Below, piece by piece: positions 16,323 through 24,943 of a DNA stretch of 64,000 nt (position 1 is its first letter; each line of letters opens with the position of its first letter). The translations under genes and the position numbers were made by a program. The notes beneath the pieces are model-generated. The model worked only from the letters and a program-made list of their open reading frames with translations. It did not search any database and had not been told where the DNA came from. The DNA is from Flavihumibacter sp. UBA7668 (GTDB lineage Bacteria; Bacteroidota; Bacteroidia; Chitinophagales; Chitinophagaceae): positions 62,001 to 126,000 of the forward strand of contig NZ_DLHM01000003.1 in NCBI RefSeq assembly GCF_002483205.1, written 5' to 3'.

Positions 16323-18668
16323 TTAATAAATTAACTGGAATTCCGGATGCATGGCCATAACCCAGAGAAAATCCTGCACAGCCGAAGCGTCGGGTTTTGC
16401 TCCGAGCGCTTTTTTTGCAAGGTCTGTTTCGTCCGAAGTTGGATTTCTCCCCAGTGCTTTTTTATATACATCAGGAATCATTTCCGCAGGTAATTTATTT
16501 TTCCATTTCTCTGCTGCCCTTTTTACAGCTTCATGAAGGATGGTTCCATTGGTTAATTCCAATGCCTGAATAAGATTGGCCTGTGAACTTCGGCTGGTCG
16601 TGACCGTTTCTCTTGCCGGCCGTCCAAGGGCAATTAAAAAAGGATCATTTTTGACCAATGCAGCTCTGGCAAATGGCATATTCCAGCGAACAGAATCCGG
16701 TAACAGATTTGATACAATTACTGAATCAGGATAGAGTGGTTCAAAAACGGTGGCAATAGCATCTGCAAATTGCTCAGCTGTCATTCTTTTCCTGATCATT
16801 CCTTTAAACTTAAAATCCTTCGACAATAATAGTTCCGGTTCTTTTACAGTAACAGATGGAGCCTGATATGCCTGAGAAGTCAAAATTGTTACCAACAGTT
16901 TTTTAATATCATAGCCTGAAGTTACGAAATCATGTGCCAGCCAATCCAGCAGGTCCTGATTCCAGGGTTCATTATCCATTGCATCAACCGGCTCCACCAA
17001 TCCGCGGCCAAATAATTGCGCCCAGATTCTGTTTACCAGGGTTCGGTAAAGTCTGCCATCCTCCGGCTGTACCAGTTTATCAGCCAGCTGTTCCAGCCGT
17101 TTATCTTTCGGCAATCCTTTATCGATTTCACCCAACTGAGGATATAGAATCCGGCTATCGGCCCATTTTCCGGTTGGCTGATCGCAGCGGGCAATCTGAA
17201 GTATGCTATCCGAGAAAAGATTAGCAAACGCATAGGAGTCTTCCAGTTTCCAATCACTGATAAAACTATCGTGACAGCTTGCACATTTAAGATTTAATCC
17301 CAGAAAAACCTGTGATACATTTTGTGCTGCCTGCATTTCGGTACTTTGGCTGGAATTTATGGTGCCTCTCCATTGGATTCCTTTTATAAAGCCTTGTGAG
17401 GAAGCACCCGGACTAATCAGTTCCCGAACAAATTCATTATATGGTTTATTGGTGTATAAGGAATTGTATAACCATTTCGTGATATCGTAACGCCCACCAG
17501 TAATATAACCGGTACCGGTATAATCATTTCTGAGCAAATCATTCCAGAAGCTGAGCCAGTGCTGACTATAGGCATGTTTATTATCAAGTAGCGACTGAAT
17601 CAGTTTCAGCCTTTTGTCAGGATGCTTATCAGAAATAAATGAATCGATGGAAACGGGATTGGGCAATAAACCCACCAGATCCAGATATACCCGTTTCATG
17701 AAAATCCGATCTTCCACTGGTGCCGGCCATTGCTGCTTTGTTTTTTTAAAATAGGCCGTTATAATTCTGTCTACCGGATGACTATACCGCCCTTCTATAG
17801 GTGGAAGTTCGGGTAATCTTTGTGCCAGTTCAGCCACCCTGTACAAACTTTTAACCGGACCATCCGGCCAGGGTGCACCTTTATCTATCCAAAATTCCAG
17901 CAACTTTATTTCTTCAGCAGAAAGCCCCTTACCTTTTCCAGGCATGGCCTCTTTATGCGAGCGGGGAAGTTTGACACGACGTATAAGTTCGGATCCTGCA
18001 GCGTTTCCTGCAATAAGTACGGGTCCGTTTTCGCCTCCTGCAAAAACAAATTCTTTTTTGTCGAGTCGCAACTCTCCTTTCACCTTAGCAGCACCATGGC
18101 AGCTATAGCAATGATGAGCAAGGATACTTCGCACCTGAAAATTCAGTTCCTGTTCAGTAGTTTCGGTTAAGGGTCCCTGAAAGGATGCGAAATTAACTAT
18201 GAGACCACCCGATTCTTCCTTCTTTATTTCATTACCGGGTAACACGCTTGTAAGGTAATCTTCTCCGTGAGTAAGCGCAGCTCCGAAATGTCCGGTAACC
18301 AATACACTAACCATCGAGCTGATTAGAAAAAATCTACCCATCCCTGGTTTAGAGCTATAATAGAAGCCTGTAGCTACACTACCTAAAACCAGCGTAGCGA
18401 TGCCTACCCATTGATGAATAGGAAGAATGGAACTGCCATAGGATGCTGAATTGATTAAAAATAAGCCGGCAATTACAGAAAGGATCGCACTAACAGAAGC
18501 TACCATCAAAATCAGGCGAATAGCAGATTGAAAGGAACTATCTTTTTTTCTCCAGCTGATCAGATCCAGCAGAAAAGCCATACAGATCAAACCTATAGGA
18601 AAATGGACAAGCATAGGATGCAGCCTGCCCAAAAAGGACCATAACCAAAAAACAGATTCTTCTCTCAT
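16323..18668 (-). CDS. Planctomycete-type cytochrome (PSCyt1-DUF1549-DUF1553) with N-terminal membrane domain
   Basis: The protein has 781 residues. The first 145 contain four membrane helices with several His residues (HPMLVHFPIGL, IHQWVG, GHFGAALTHG), like the DUF2231 membrane domain. A cytochrome c-like module follows (HHCYSCHGAAKVKGELRLD, then LLEFWIDKGAPWPDGP). Next is DUF1549 (PVEDRIFMKRVYLDLVGLLP), a second CxxCH motif (LKCASCHDSFISDWKLEDS), and DUF1553 (RTLVNRIWAQLFGRGLVEP). The fusion makes it a membrane-anchored two-haem electron carrier. It heads the operon. A perfect 14-bp inverted repeat lies in its upstream region. Confidence 0.87.
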   Translation of the reverse strand: MREESVFWLWSFLGRLHPMLVHFPIGLICMAFLLDLISWRKKDSSFQSAIRLILMVASVSAILSVIAGLFLINSASYGSSILPIHQWVGIATLVLGSVATGFYYSSKPGMGRFFLISSMVSVLVTGHFGAALTHGEDYLTSVLPGNEIKKEESGGLIVNFASFQGPLTETTEQELNFQVRSILAHHCYSCHGAAKVKGELRLDKKEFVFAGGENGPVLIAGNAAGSELIRRVKLPRSHKEAMPGKGKGLSAEEIKLLEFWIDKGAPWPDGPVKSLYRVAELAQRLPELPPIEGRYSHPVDRIITAYFKKTKQQWPAPVEDRIFMKRVYLDLVGLLPNPVSIDSFISDKHPDKRLKLIQSLLDNKHAYSQHWLSFWNDLLRNDYTGTGYITGGRYDITKWLYNSLYTNKPYNEFVRELISPGASSQGFIKGIQWRGTINSSQSTEMQAAQNVSQVFLGLNLKCASCHDSFISDWKLEDSYAFANLFSDSILQIARCDQPTGKWADSRILYPQLGEIDKGLPKDKRLEQLADKLVQPEDGRLYRTLVNRIWAQLFGRGLVEPVDAMDNEPWNQDLLDWLAHDFVTSGYDIKKLLVTILTSQAYQAPSVTVKEPELLLSKDFKFKGMIRKRMTAEQFADAIATVFEPLYPDSVIVSNLLPDSVRWNMPFARAALVKNDPFLIALGRPARETVTTSRSSQANLIQALELTNGTILHEAVKRAAEKWKNKLPAEMIPDVYKKALGRNPTSDETDLAKKALGAKPDASAVQDFLWVMAMHPEFQLIY

Positions 18669-18697
18669 TACAAAGCAATCAATTGATAGGGGAACTT

Positions 18698-18755
18698 AAT
18701 AAGGGAAAATCAATCAACTGTCCTGCTCTGTCCTACTGATAGATTTTCCCTTATT
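18698..18755. promoter_or_regulatory. Perfect 14-bp inverted repeat upstream of the planctomycete-type operon
   Basis: AATAAGGGAAAATC at 18698-18711 is repeated as its exact complement at 18742-18755. The 30-bp centre contains a direct repeat (TGTCCTGCT and TGTCCTACT). It lies 30 bp upstream of the 781-residue gene and 52 bp after the nucleotidyltransferase stop. No U-tract follows on the minus strand, so an operator is as likely as a terminator. Confidence 0.45.
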
Positions 18756-18806
18756 GATATAGTGCCTGAACTAATCGGCCTGTAATGAAAAAACGGTTCC
18801 CGAAAC

Positions 18807-19706
18807 TTATTTCCAGAGATTATCGGGATATTCTCCTGCCGCAACAAGTGCATCCAGACTGGCCTGAACACTTGGTGCATCTTCTTTATAGGTTACACCA
18901 AACCAGTTGGAACTTGTCTGAATTACCGGAATCACACCTTTTCCCGATTTAATAAAGTCATCCGCTACTATAGGAATAAAGAATTCAGCCTTGGGTTCTT
19001 CGTAGTGTTGTTTAACAAAGGCGTCAAACATTTCCTGACTGATGGTGAAAACGGAAGGATGGAAACACCAGAAATTCATGGACACGCTTGAATCCAGCGG
19101 GAGTTCAGCAGGTGTCTGGTTATCATCACATACTATTTTACCTTCTTTCATGGAAATATTCAGGCGCTCTGCAATGGATTCCAGGTTGCCAGCTCCATCT
19201 ACCCTGCAGACACCACGGTTAACGGTACCATGATCACTGAGTGTCTTTAATAATTCATACCCAATGATTGCATATTTAGACGGACTGCAAGCTGTGGTTA
19301 GAAAATTGTATGCTTTTACAAATGCGTCCTGTCCGTAGAAATCATCGGCGTTAATTACGGCAAAGGGCTCCTGAACGGCAGTTTTTGCGCAAAGAACGGC
19401 ATGAGCAGTTCCCCATGGTTTGGTTCTCCCTTCAGGAACGGAAACACCGGGAAGAAAGGCATCCAGGCTCTGGAAAACATAATCCACGGCTACTTTACCA
19501 TCGAGCTTAGAACCAAAAACCTCTTTAAAGTCAGTTTCAAACTCTTTTCTTATAATGAATACAACTTTGCCAAACCCTGCCCGGATTGCATCAAATATGG
19601 AATATTCCATAATAGTTTCTCCACTAGGACCAAAAGATTGTATCTGTTTTAAACTTCCATAGCGGGATGCCATTCCTGCGGCCAGAATTACTAAGGTTGG
19701 TTTCAT
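18807..19706 (-). CDS. Sugar-phosphate nucleotidyltransferase-like protein
   Basis: The protein has 299 residues from the ATG at 19706. This start puts the nucleotide-binding signature right at the N-terminus (LVILAAGMASRYGSLKQIQ), as in the family; the 45 in-frame upstream residues are not family-like. Further family signs are the GETIMEYSIFDAIRAG stretch, a metal-binding INADDFYGQDAF segment, and MNFWCFHPSVF near residue 210. Such enzymes join a sugar phosphate to an NTP to make NDP-sugars. The sugar and base cannot be read from the sequence. It is divergent from the PLP desulfhydrase gene, with 40 bp between starts. Confidence 0.83.
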   Translation of the reverse strand: MKPTLVILAAGMASRYGSLKQIQSFGPSGETIMEYSIFDAIRAGFGKVVFIIRKEFETDFKEVFGSKLDGKVAVDYVFQSLDAFLPGVSVPEGRTKPWGTAHAVLCAKTAVQEPFAVINADDFYGQDAFVKAYNFLTTACSPSKYAIIGYELLKTLSDHGTVNRGVCRVDGAGNLESIAERLNISMKEGKIVCDDNQTPAELPLDSSVSMNFWCFHPSVFTISQEMFDAFVKQHYEEPKAEFFIPIVADDFIKSGKGVIPVIQTSSNWFGVTYKEDAPSVQASLDALVAAGEYPDNLWK

Positions 19707-19711
19707 TCTTC

Positions 19712-19719
19712 TATTTTTG
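19712..19719 (+). promoter_or_regulatory. -7 box TATTTTTG upstream of the PLP desulfhydrase gene
   Basis: Perfect TAnnTTTG match; the start codon at 19747 lies 27 bp downstream. No correctly spaced -33 TTG was found. Confidence 0.4.
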
Positions 19720-19746
19720 TTTCGGGCACGAATATAAAACATCATA

Positions 19747-20646
19747 ATGACTTTATCCATTGATACCGACCTCATTACAATTGATAAAATCCAGTTGTCG
19801 CCGAAGCAATCGATTGAAACCGATATGCTTCGGCTCGACAAAATTCATCCGCAAATCAGTGGAAATAAGTGGTTTAAGTTGAAGTATTACCTGGAAATGG
19901 CAAAACAGGCGCATAAAACAGGACTTCTTACATTGGGTGGCCCCTGGTCCAATCATTTATTGGCGGTAGCAGCTGCAGCACAAATCAATGGTTTGGAAAG
20001 TATTGGAATTATAAGAGGGGAAAAACCGCATACCCCCGGAAGTACTTTACAAGAGATATCAGAACTGGGCATGCAGTTGAAGTTTATCAACAGGAGTATC
20101 TATAAAGAGCGGGATGCATTACTATCTTCCCTACAGAAACAGCACCCTGATTTCTTGCTGATCAATGAGGGCGGACAGGGAGAGCCGGGAATATTAGGTG
20201 CTGGAGAAATTCTAAAATTTGTACAGGATCTGGAAAAATACACCCATATTCTAGTGGCGGTAGGCACCGGAACTATGCTTGCCGGTTTGGCTCTGGCATC
20301 AATATCAAACCAACAAATAGTAGGAATAAGCAGCCTTAAAGGGGAAGAAAGGATAGCAGCAGGTATACTGGAAAAATTCCCTTCCCTACAGAATCGAATA
20401 AAGGTGCTTAATCAATATCATTTTGGCGGATATGCCCGACACAATCCTACCTTGCTTGCCTTTATGAATCAGTTTTATGCAGCAACCCAAATACCTACTG
20501 ATTTTGTTTATACAGGGAAACTATGTTATGCATGGCATGAATTATGTACAACAGACTATTTTCCCAAAGATTCAAAAATATTGTTAATTCATAGTGGAGG
20601 ATTACAGGGAAATCGCTCAATTGATCCTGATAATTTGATCTTTTAA
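19747..20646 (+). CDS. PLP-dependent deaminase/desulfhydrase (ACC deaminase / D-cysteine desulfhydrase family)
   Basis: The protein has 299 residues. It belongs to the tryptophan-synthase-beta fold of PLP enzymes. The cofactor lysine is in SGNKWFKLKYYL (about residue 41). The substrate-recognition motif GGPWSNHLLA is the family's GGxxSNH. A Gly-rich phosphate-binding loop (VAVGTGTMLAG) lies near residue 175. Known members release ammonia from D-cysteine, 1-aminocyclopropane-1-carboxylate or related amino acids. Which substrate this one uses cannot be decided. The protein is slightly shorter than the usual 330 residues at its N-terminus. The next gene follows almost directly. Confidence 0.85.
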   Translation: MTLSIDTDLITIDKIQLSPKQSIETDMLRLDKIHPQISGNKWFKLKYYLEMAKQAHKTGLLTLGGPWSNHLLAVAAAAQINGLESIGIIRGEKPHTPGSTLQEISELGMQLKFINRSIYKERDALLSSLQKQHPDFLLINEGGQGEPGILGAGEILKFVQDLEKYTHILVAVGTGTMLAGLALASISNQQIVGISSLKGEERIAAGILEKFPSLQNRIKVLNQYHFGGYARHNPTLLAFMNQFYAATQIPTDFVYTGKLCYAWHELCTTDYFPKDSKILLIHSGGLQGNRSIDPDNLIF

Positions 20647-20672
20647 TTGTACAGAAAGCATACTGACTATCT

Positions 20673-20680
20673 TATATTTG
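20673..20680 (+). promoter_or_regulatory. -7 box TATATTTG five bases before a start codon
   Basis: Perfect TAnnTTTG match; the ATG at 20686 is only 5 bp downstream, so a transcript from here would be leaderless or nearly so. Confidence 0.4.
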
Positions 20681-20685
20681 TTGCG

Positions 20686-21585
20686 ATGATGAATCAACAC
20701 CGCTTTTTTTTCCGGCTTTGTCCGATCCTGTTTTTTTTATTCCTTTCTCACGCCGGAATCGCGCAGGATACCCTGCCCTCTTTTTCGGCAGAAATAAAGG
20801 CAAAAAATAAGATTCTCGTAAGTTGGACAAATCCTTATGGAACTAAAATAAAGCAGTTAAGCATTCAGCGATCAAGGGATAGTACGAAATTATTCAAGAC
20901 AATCATAAGCATCCCTGATCCAACAGTGCTTAAGAATGGATTCCTTGATCAAAATTTGCCCGATACCAATTTTTATTACCGTATCTATATTATGCTGGAT
21001 GGTGGAGAATATAGTTTTAGTCTGTCAAAAATGGCTAAATCCATCCCGGCGGCTCCCAAACCCAGACTTTTGGTGCAGCAACCCAAACCACCCGTAGAAA
21101 CTGCTCCAGTTAAAAAACCGGAGCCGGTTCCAGATGAAAAACCCCGAATTCCACAACCTGAACCGGAAAAATACCTCATCATCAAACGGGGTGATGAAAT
21201 CGTGGGGGAATTAAATGATCGTTTCATTCAACGATTCAGGGATTCGATCAGTATGAAAACTAAGGATACCATAACAATGTCAAGCCGGGACACCATTGTT
21301 ATCAGACCCTTCAGACCCAAAGAAGTATTTGGTTTATCCAGGTATATTTTTATAGATAAAGCCGGTTTAATCCATGTTGAACTGCCCTGGTATGCCAGAA
21401 GAAAATACCTGGTGAAGTTTTTTGAAGAGGACCTTAGTCCCTTATTCGAAATCAAAGAAATCAGAGATGCTACCCTCTTACTTGATAAAGCCAATTTCAT
21501 GAAAGCCGGCTGGTACTATTTTGAAATCTTCGAAGATGGAAAATTACTTGAGAAGAACAGGGTTTTTGTCAGTCGTGATTTTTAA
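20686..21585 (+). CDS. Secreted protein with fibronectin-like N-terminal region, unknown function
   Basis: Two adjacent ATGs (20686, 20689) precede a signal peptide (FFFRLCPILFFLFLSHAGIAQ). An in-frame TTG at 20647 would put 13 extra residues in front of it and was rejected. The mature protein has a fibronectin-III-like region (KILVSWTNPYGTKIKQLSIQ..FYYRIYIML) at about 30-110, a Pro/Lys-rich linker at 115-165, and a C-terminal domain of about 130 residues of unknown family that ends in YYFEIFEDGKLLEKNRVF. It may span the periplasm, given the linker. Its last 17 bp overlap the convergent lipB gene. Confidence 0.75.
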   Translation: MMNQHRFFFRLCPILFFLFLSHAGIAQDTLPSFSAEIKAKNKILVSWTNPYGTKIKQLSIQRSRDSTKLFKTIISIPDPTVLKNGFLDQNLPDTNFYYRIYIMLDGGEYSFSLSKMAKSIPAAPKPRLLVQQPKPPVETAPVKKPEPVPDEKPRIPQPEPEKYLIIKRGDEIVGELNDRFIQRFRDSISMKTKDTITMSSRDTIVIRPFRPKEVFGLSRYIFIDKAGLIHVELPWYARRKYLVKFFEEDLSPLFEIKEIRDATLLLDKANFMKAGWYYFEIFEDGKLLEKNRVFVSRDF

Positions 21586-22264
21586 GTTCCTGTAATTCAA
21601 AAACCTCCTGAAATTCACGAATCAGTACTTTTTTCACTTCATCCATATCAATCTTACGTTGAAGTTCAAGTTCAAGAGAACTAACTGATTTTTGATGGAT
21701 TCCGCAAGGGATAATATTGTCAAAATAGGTCAGATCAGTATTTACATTGAATGCAAAACCATGCATGGTTATCCATCTGCTACAGCGAACGCCCATGGCA
21801 CAGATTTTCCGTTCCTTTCCCGGAATTGCGGGATCCACCCAAACACCTGTTTCTCCTGGCGAACGCTCCCCTTTCAAACCATAAAAAGCCATGGTCCGAA
21901 TGATTACTTCCTCCAGATTTCGCAGGTATTTTCCGATATCGGTATATATCTTTTCCAAATCCAGGATGGGATAACCAACCAATTGCCCGGGTCCATGAAA
22001 AGTAATATCTCCCCCCCTGTTAGTTTTGAAAAATTCAATACCCATTTTTTCTCTGGTTTCCTCATCAATCAGAACATGTTCCATTAAACCACTTTTACCC
22101 AGCGTGTAAACAGGAGCGTGTTCTACCAGCAATAAATGATGACGTGTATTTTCAGGCTCGCCACCGGCTTTTTTTGCAAGATTCCATTGCAGCAGGTTTT
22201 CCTGAATTTCCCATGCGGGCTGATAATTCATTCGTCCCAGATCTTGTAGGTGCAGATTTTGCAT
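21569..22264 (-). CDS. lipB: Lipoyl(octanoyl) transferase
   Basis: LipB moves an octanoyl group from acyl carrier protein to lipoyl domains of 2-oxoacid dehydrogenases and the glycine cleavage system. The 231 residues carry the family signature RGGDITFHGPGQLVGYP at about 83-99. The catalytic Lys lies in KICAMGVRCSRWITMHG and the catalytic Cys in IIPCGI. The start at 22264 lies 4 bp after a perfect -7 box on the same strand, back to back with the box of the divergent RluD-like gene. Confidence 0.95.
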   Translation of the reverse strand: MQNLHLQDLGRMNYQPAWEIQENLLQWNLAKKAGGEPENTRHHLLLVEHAPVYTLGKSGLMEHVLIDEETREKMGIEFFKTNRGGDITFHGPGQLVGYPILDLEKIYTDIGKYLRNLEEVIIRTMAFYGLKGERSPGETGVWVDPAIPGKERKICAMGVRCSRWITMHGFAFNVNTDLTYFDNIIPCGIHQKSVSSLELELQRKIDMDEVKKVLIREFQEVFELQELKNHD

Positions 22265-22268
22265 TTTG

Positions 22269-22276
22269 CAAATTTA
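22269..22276 (-). promoter_or_regulatory. -7 box TAAATTTG of lipB, four bases before its start codon
   Basis: Perfect TAnnTTTG match on the minus strand with only 4 bp to the ATG. It faces the divergent box at 22299-22306 within the 58-bp intergenic space. Confidence 0.45.
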
Positions 22277-22298
22277 CGACCGACTGGCCGGGGATTTG

Positions 22299-22306
22299 TA
22301 TTTTTG
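22299..22306 (+). promoter_or_regulatory. -7 box TATTTTTG of the RluD-like gene
   Basis: Perfect TAnnTTTG match; the ATG at 22323 is 16 bp downstream. Confidence 0.45.
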
Positions 22307-22322
22307 CAAAAATTTGGTAAAA

Positions 22323-23399
22323 ATGGTATCGGATCAGGTGGAAGATGAATTGGACGATCAGGAAGAAGGCTCCGAAGAGCTGTATGAGCAGCACAGCTTT
22401 CGGATTGATGGTGGACAGGAACCACTGAGGATAGATAAATTTCTGGTTGCCCGGATTGAACATGCCACCCGAAACAAAGTGCAGAAGGCAATTGATGCGG
22501 GCAGGGTGCTGGTCAATGGTAAAACAACGCAGTCAAACTATAAAATCCGGCCTGCTGATGAAATCGTTGTGTATTCCCACTATGAAAAAAGAGGCGAAAA
22601 AATTGAGCCGCAGGAAATGCCGATTCCAATTGAGTATGAAGACTCCGATATCCTGATTATTAATAAACCAGCAGGTTTGGTTGTACACCCTGGTTCCGGT
22701 AATCCGGATGGAACCTTAGTGAATGGAATTGCCTGGTATTTGCAACAGCAAAATCCGGGAATTACGGAAGAAAATCTGCCCAGGTTTGGATTGGTTCATC
22801 GGATCGATAAAAATACCAGTGGTTTGATGGTAATGGCAAAAACTGATCTGGCGGTAACTTCGCTGGCTAAACAGTTTTTTAACCACACAGTTTACAGAAG
22901 ATATATTGCCCTGGTTTGGGGTGACCCCACTGAAGATGAAGGAACCATAGTAGCACATATTGGCAGGCATAAACGTTTCAGGAAATTATACGATGCTTAT
23001 CCCGAAGGGGATTATGGTAAAGATGCCATCACCCATTATACCGTTTTGGAAAGATTCGGTTATGTTTCCCTGATAGAATGCCGGTTGGAAACAGGCCGTA
23101 CCCACCAGATCAGGGTTCATATGCAGCATATCGGGCACCCTTTGTTCAACGACGATTTCTATGGGGGCAACCGAATTGTTAAGGGTACTGTTTATACCAA
23201 ATACAAACAGTTTATTGATAATTGTTTTGCACTCTGCCCAAGACATGCACTACATGCAAAAAGTATAGGTTTTTTGCATCCAACATCTGGAAAGGAAATG
23301 CGTTTTGATTCTGAATTACCTGCTGACATGGATCAACTTATTGAAAAATGGAGAAGATATGTAAAAGCAAAGGGAGATTTATTTACTGAATCCAAATAG
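22323..23399 (+). CDS. RluD-type 23S rRNA pseudouridine synthase (RluA family)
   Basis: The protein has 358 residues from the ATG at 22323. An acidic N-terminal tail (EDELDDQEEGSEELYEQ) of about 25 residues is followed by an S4 RNA-binding domain (LRIDKFLVARIEHATRNKVQ, VLVNGKTTQSNYKIRPAD). Then comes the RluA catalytic domain with HRIDKNTSGLMVMAK, whose Asp is the catalytic nucleophile, and RTHQIRVHMQHIGHPLFND. RluD-like members modify helix 69 of 23S rRNA, and this one fits that group. The convergent downstream gene overlaps it by 21 bp. Confidence 0.92.
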   Translation: MVSDQVEDELDDQEEGSEELYEQHSFRIDGGQEPLRIDKFLVARIEHATRNKVQKAIDAGRVLVNGKTTQSNYKIRPADEIVVYSHYEKRGEKIEPQEMPIPIEYEDSDILIINKPAGLVVHPGSGNPDGTLVNGIAWYLQQQNPGITEENLPRFGLVHRIDKNTSGLMVMAKTDLAVTSLAKQFFNHTVYRRYIALVWGDPTEDEGTIVAHIGRHKRFRKLYDAYPEGDYGKDAITHYTVLERFGYVSLIECRLETGRTHQIRVHMQHIGHPLFNDDFYGGNRIVKGTVYTKYKQFIDNCFALCPRHALHAKSIGFLHPTSGKEMRFDSELPADMDQLIEKWRRYVKAKGDLFTESK

Positions 23400-24314
23400 T
23401 GTGGCTGTGAAAATACCTCGTTCCCTTTTTTTTAGTGCCACTTTCCAGTTTCCTGTATAACGCAAGAGTGAAGGCACCAGCAGTTCACCCAAACTGGTCA
23501 TTTCAACATCCATCTGAACATCAAAATCATAAACCCCTGCCCGGTAACTAAGATCATATCGTCGCGCCATTATGCGCATATCTGTAGGATTGAACCAGGT
23601 TTCCACCTTATTGATAACGATGTCATTTTGACTGGAGGGTGGAAGATCGGGTAAGGCTGCAATTCTAAAAACATAGCAGTTTTCACCTTTATAATTTTCC
23701 ATATCCAGCACATATTCATAGAGTGCTGACATTGGCTCTTCGTAGATATTTATCTTATCTCCGATAAAAGGAATTCCCGGGATTTTTCTTCCGGGATTAA
23801 AGAACAGCATTTTCAGTTGCTCTTTATGTTTTTCCAGTCCACGTTTATTTTTCAGATTTAATTCTGCCTGGGAAACAGAATTATTTTCACCACAAATTTT
23901 TCCATCAGTGAAAAACAGACCGGCATACATTTCCATGGTGGTATAATTCCATTCGCCGTGCTTATCCTTCATTTTGCCACTGGTTTTCTCCTCGCGAACG
24001 GTCATTTCCCTGCAGCCATTTTGATATTTCTGCTCCGTTTTACTTTCAAGCGAAGCTTCCACACTCCCCTTTTTATCCAGCATGCGAACATCATTCAATG
24101 CCGTATAATTTAACTCATGCAGGTTTTTAAACGCTCTGTAAAAACTGGTATCCAGCTGTATCCTTTTAATAAAACCAGGTACGTCCATATTGGACAACAC
24201 CACTACTTCCTTCAGGGTAATAATTTTATCCCCTACTTTGAGCAAGGAGTCCTGTGCCTGCACTTGGATGGAAAGCAACATAATTACCCATAGGATACGG
24301 TGCCCTGTTTTCAT
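23379..24314 (-). CDS. Secreted protein of unknown function
   Basis: The protein has 311 residues with a signal peptide (RILWVIMLLSIQVQAQ). The region DSLLKVGDKIITLKEVVVLSN may be the end of a carboxypeptidase-regulatory-like beta-domain. The rest looks like a mostly beta periplasmic protein, with ETWFNPTDMRIMARRYDLSYRAGVYDFDVQMDVE near residue 235. I do not recognise a family, and no catalytic motif is apparent. It lies just downstream of def (21 bp), so it may be co-transcribed with it. Confidence 0.72.
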   Translation of the reverse strand: MKTGHRILWVIMLLSIQVQAQDSLLKVGDKIITLKEVVVLSNMDVPGFIKRIQLDTSFYRAFKNLHELNYTALNDVRMLDKKGSVEASLESKTEQKYQNGCREMTVREEKTSGKMKDKHGEWNYTTMEMYAGLFFTDGKICGENNSVSQAELNLKNKRGLEKHKEQLKMLFFNPGRKIPGIPFIGDKINIYEEPMSALYEYVLDMENYKGENCYVFRIAALPDLPPSSQNDIVINKVETWFNPTDMRIMARRYDLSYRAGVYDFDVQMDVEMTSLGELLVPSLLRYTGNWKVALKKRERGIFTATLFGFSK

Positions 24315-24335
24315 AGGATAAATCTGTCTGGCTGG

Positions 24336-24914
24336 TTATTTGGGAAAAAGCATACGATAATCCACCCTGATTTTTCCTTTGGAAATATCATCGAGTTTTC
24401 TTTTCAGAAGGGTGCGCTTCAATGGTTTGATATGATCAATAAAAAGTTTCCCTTCTATATGGTCGTATTCATGCAGAATTACTCTGGCGGTGATGCCGGT
24501 GAAGGTTTTTTCCTGTGGTTCAAAAGCATCATTCAGGTAAGTTATCGTAACAGCTGTTTTTCTGGAAACATCCTCGCGCACTTTAGGAATACTCAGACAG
24601 CCTTCATTATACAACCATTCCTGACCATCCAGCTGTTTGATCTTTGCATTAATGAAAACTTCCCGAATACCTTCATCTCCCGGATAGTCTTCCTTTTCAT
24701 CGTCCTCGAGGTTATTGATAATTTGTAAACTGTCCACTACGAACAGTCGAATGGATTTATTGATTTGCGGTGCAGCAAGGCCAACTCCATTACTATTGTA
24801 CATGGTTTCCCACATATCAGCAAGGAGTTGCTCCAGACCTGGATAATTTTTATCAATTTCTTTAGCTGTTTCCCTCAAAACAGGATGGCCATAGGCCACT
24901 ATTGGTAATATCAT
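24336..24914 (-). CDS. def: Peptide deformylase
   Basis: This enzyme removes the N-formyl group from new proteins. The start at 24914 gives MILPIVAYGHPVL, as usual for the family; a longer frame starting inside ruvX was rejected. All three motifs are present: GVGLAAPQ (43-50), EGCLSIP (104-110) with the metal Cys, and HEYDH (148-152) with two metal His and the catalytic Glu. An acidic insert (about 66-82, DDEKEDYPGDEG) lies between motifs one and two. The 192-residue length is typical for Bacteroidota. Confidence 0.96.
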   Translation of the reverse strand: MILPIVAYGHPVLRETAKEIDKNYPGLEQLLADMWETMYNSNGVGLAAPQINKSIRLFVVDSLQIINNLEDDEKEDYPGDEGIREVFINAKIKQLDGQEWLYNEGCLSIPKVREDVSRKTAVTITYLNDAFEPQEKTFTGITARVILHEYDHIEGKLFIDHIKPLKRTLLKRKLDDISKGKIRVDYRMLFPK

Positions 24915-24935
24915 GATTCTTAGAAGCTTAGCGGG

Positions 24936-24943
24936 CAAAGTTA
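24936..24943 (-). promoter_or_regulatory. -7 box TAACTTTG of def, overlapping the 3' end of ruvX
   Basis: Perfect TAnnTTTG match 21 bp before the def start. It overlaps the ruvX stop, so def may have its own promoter as well as read-through. Confidence 0.4.
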
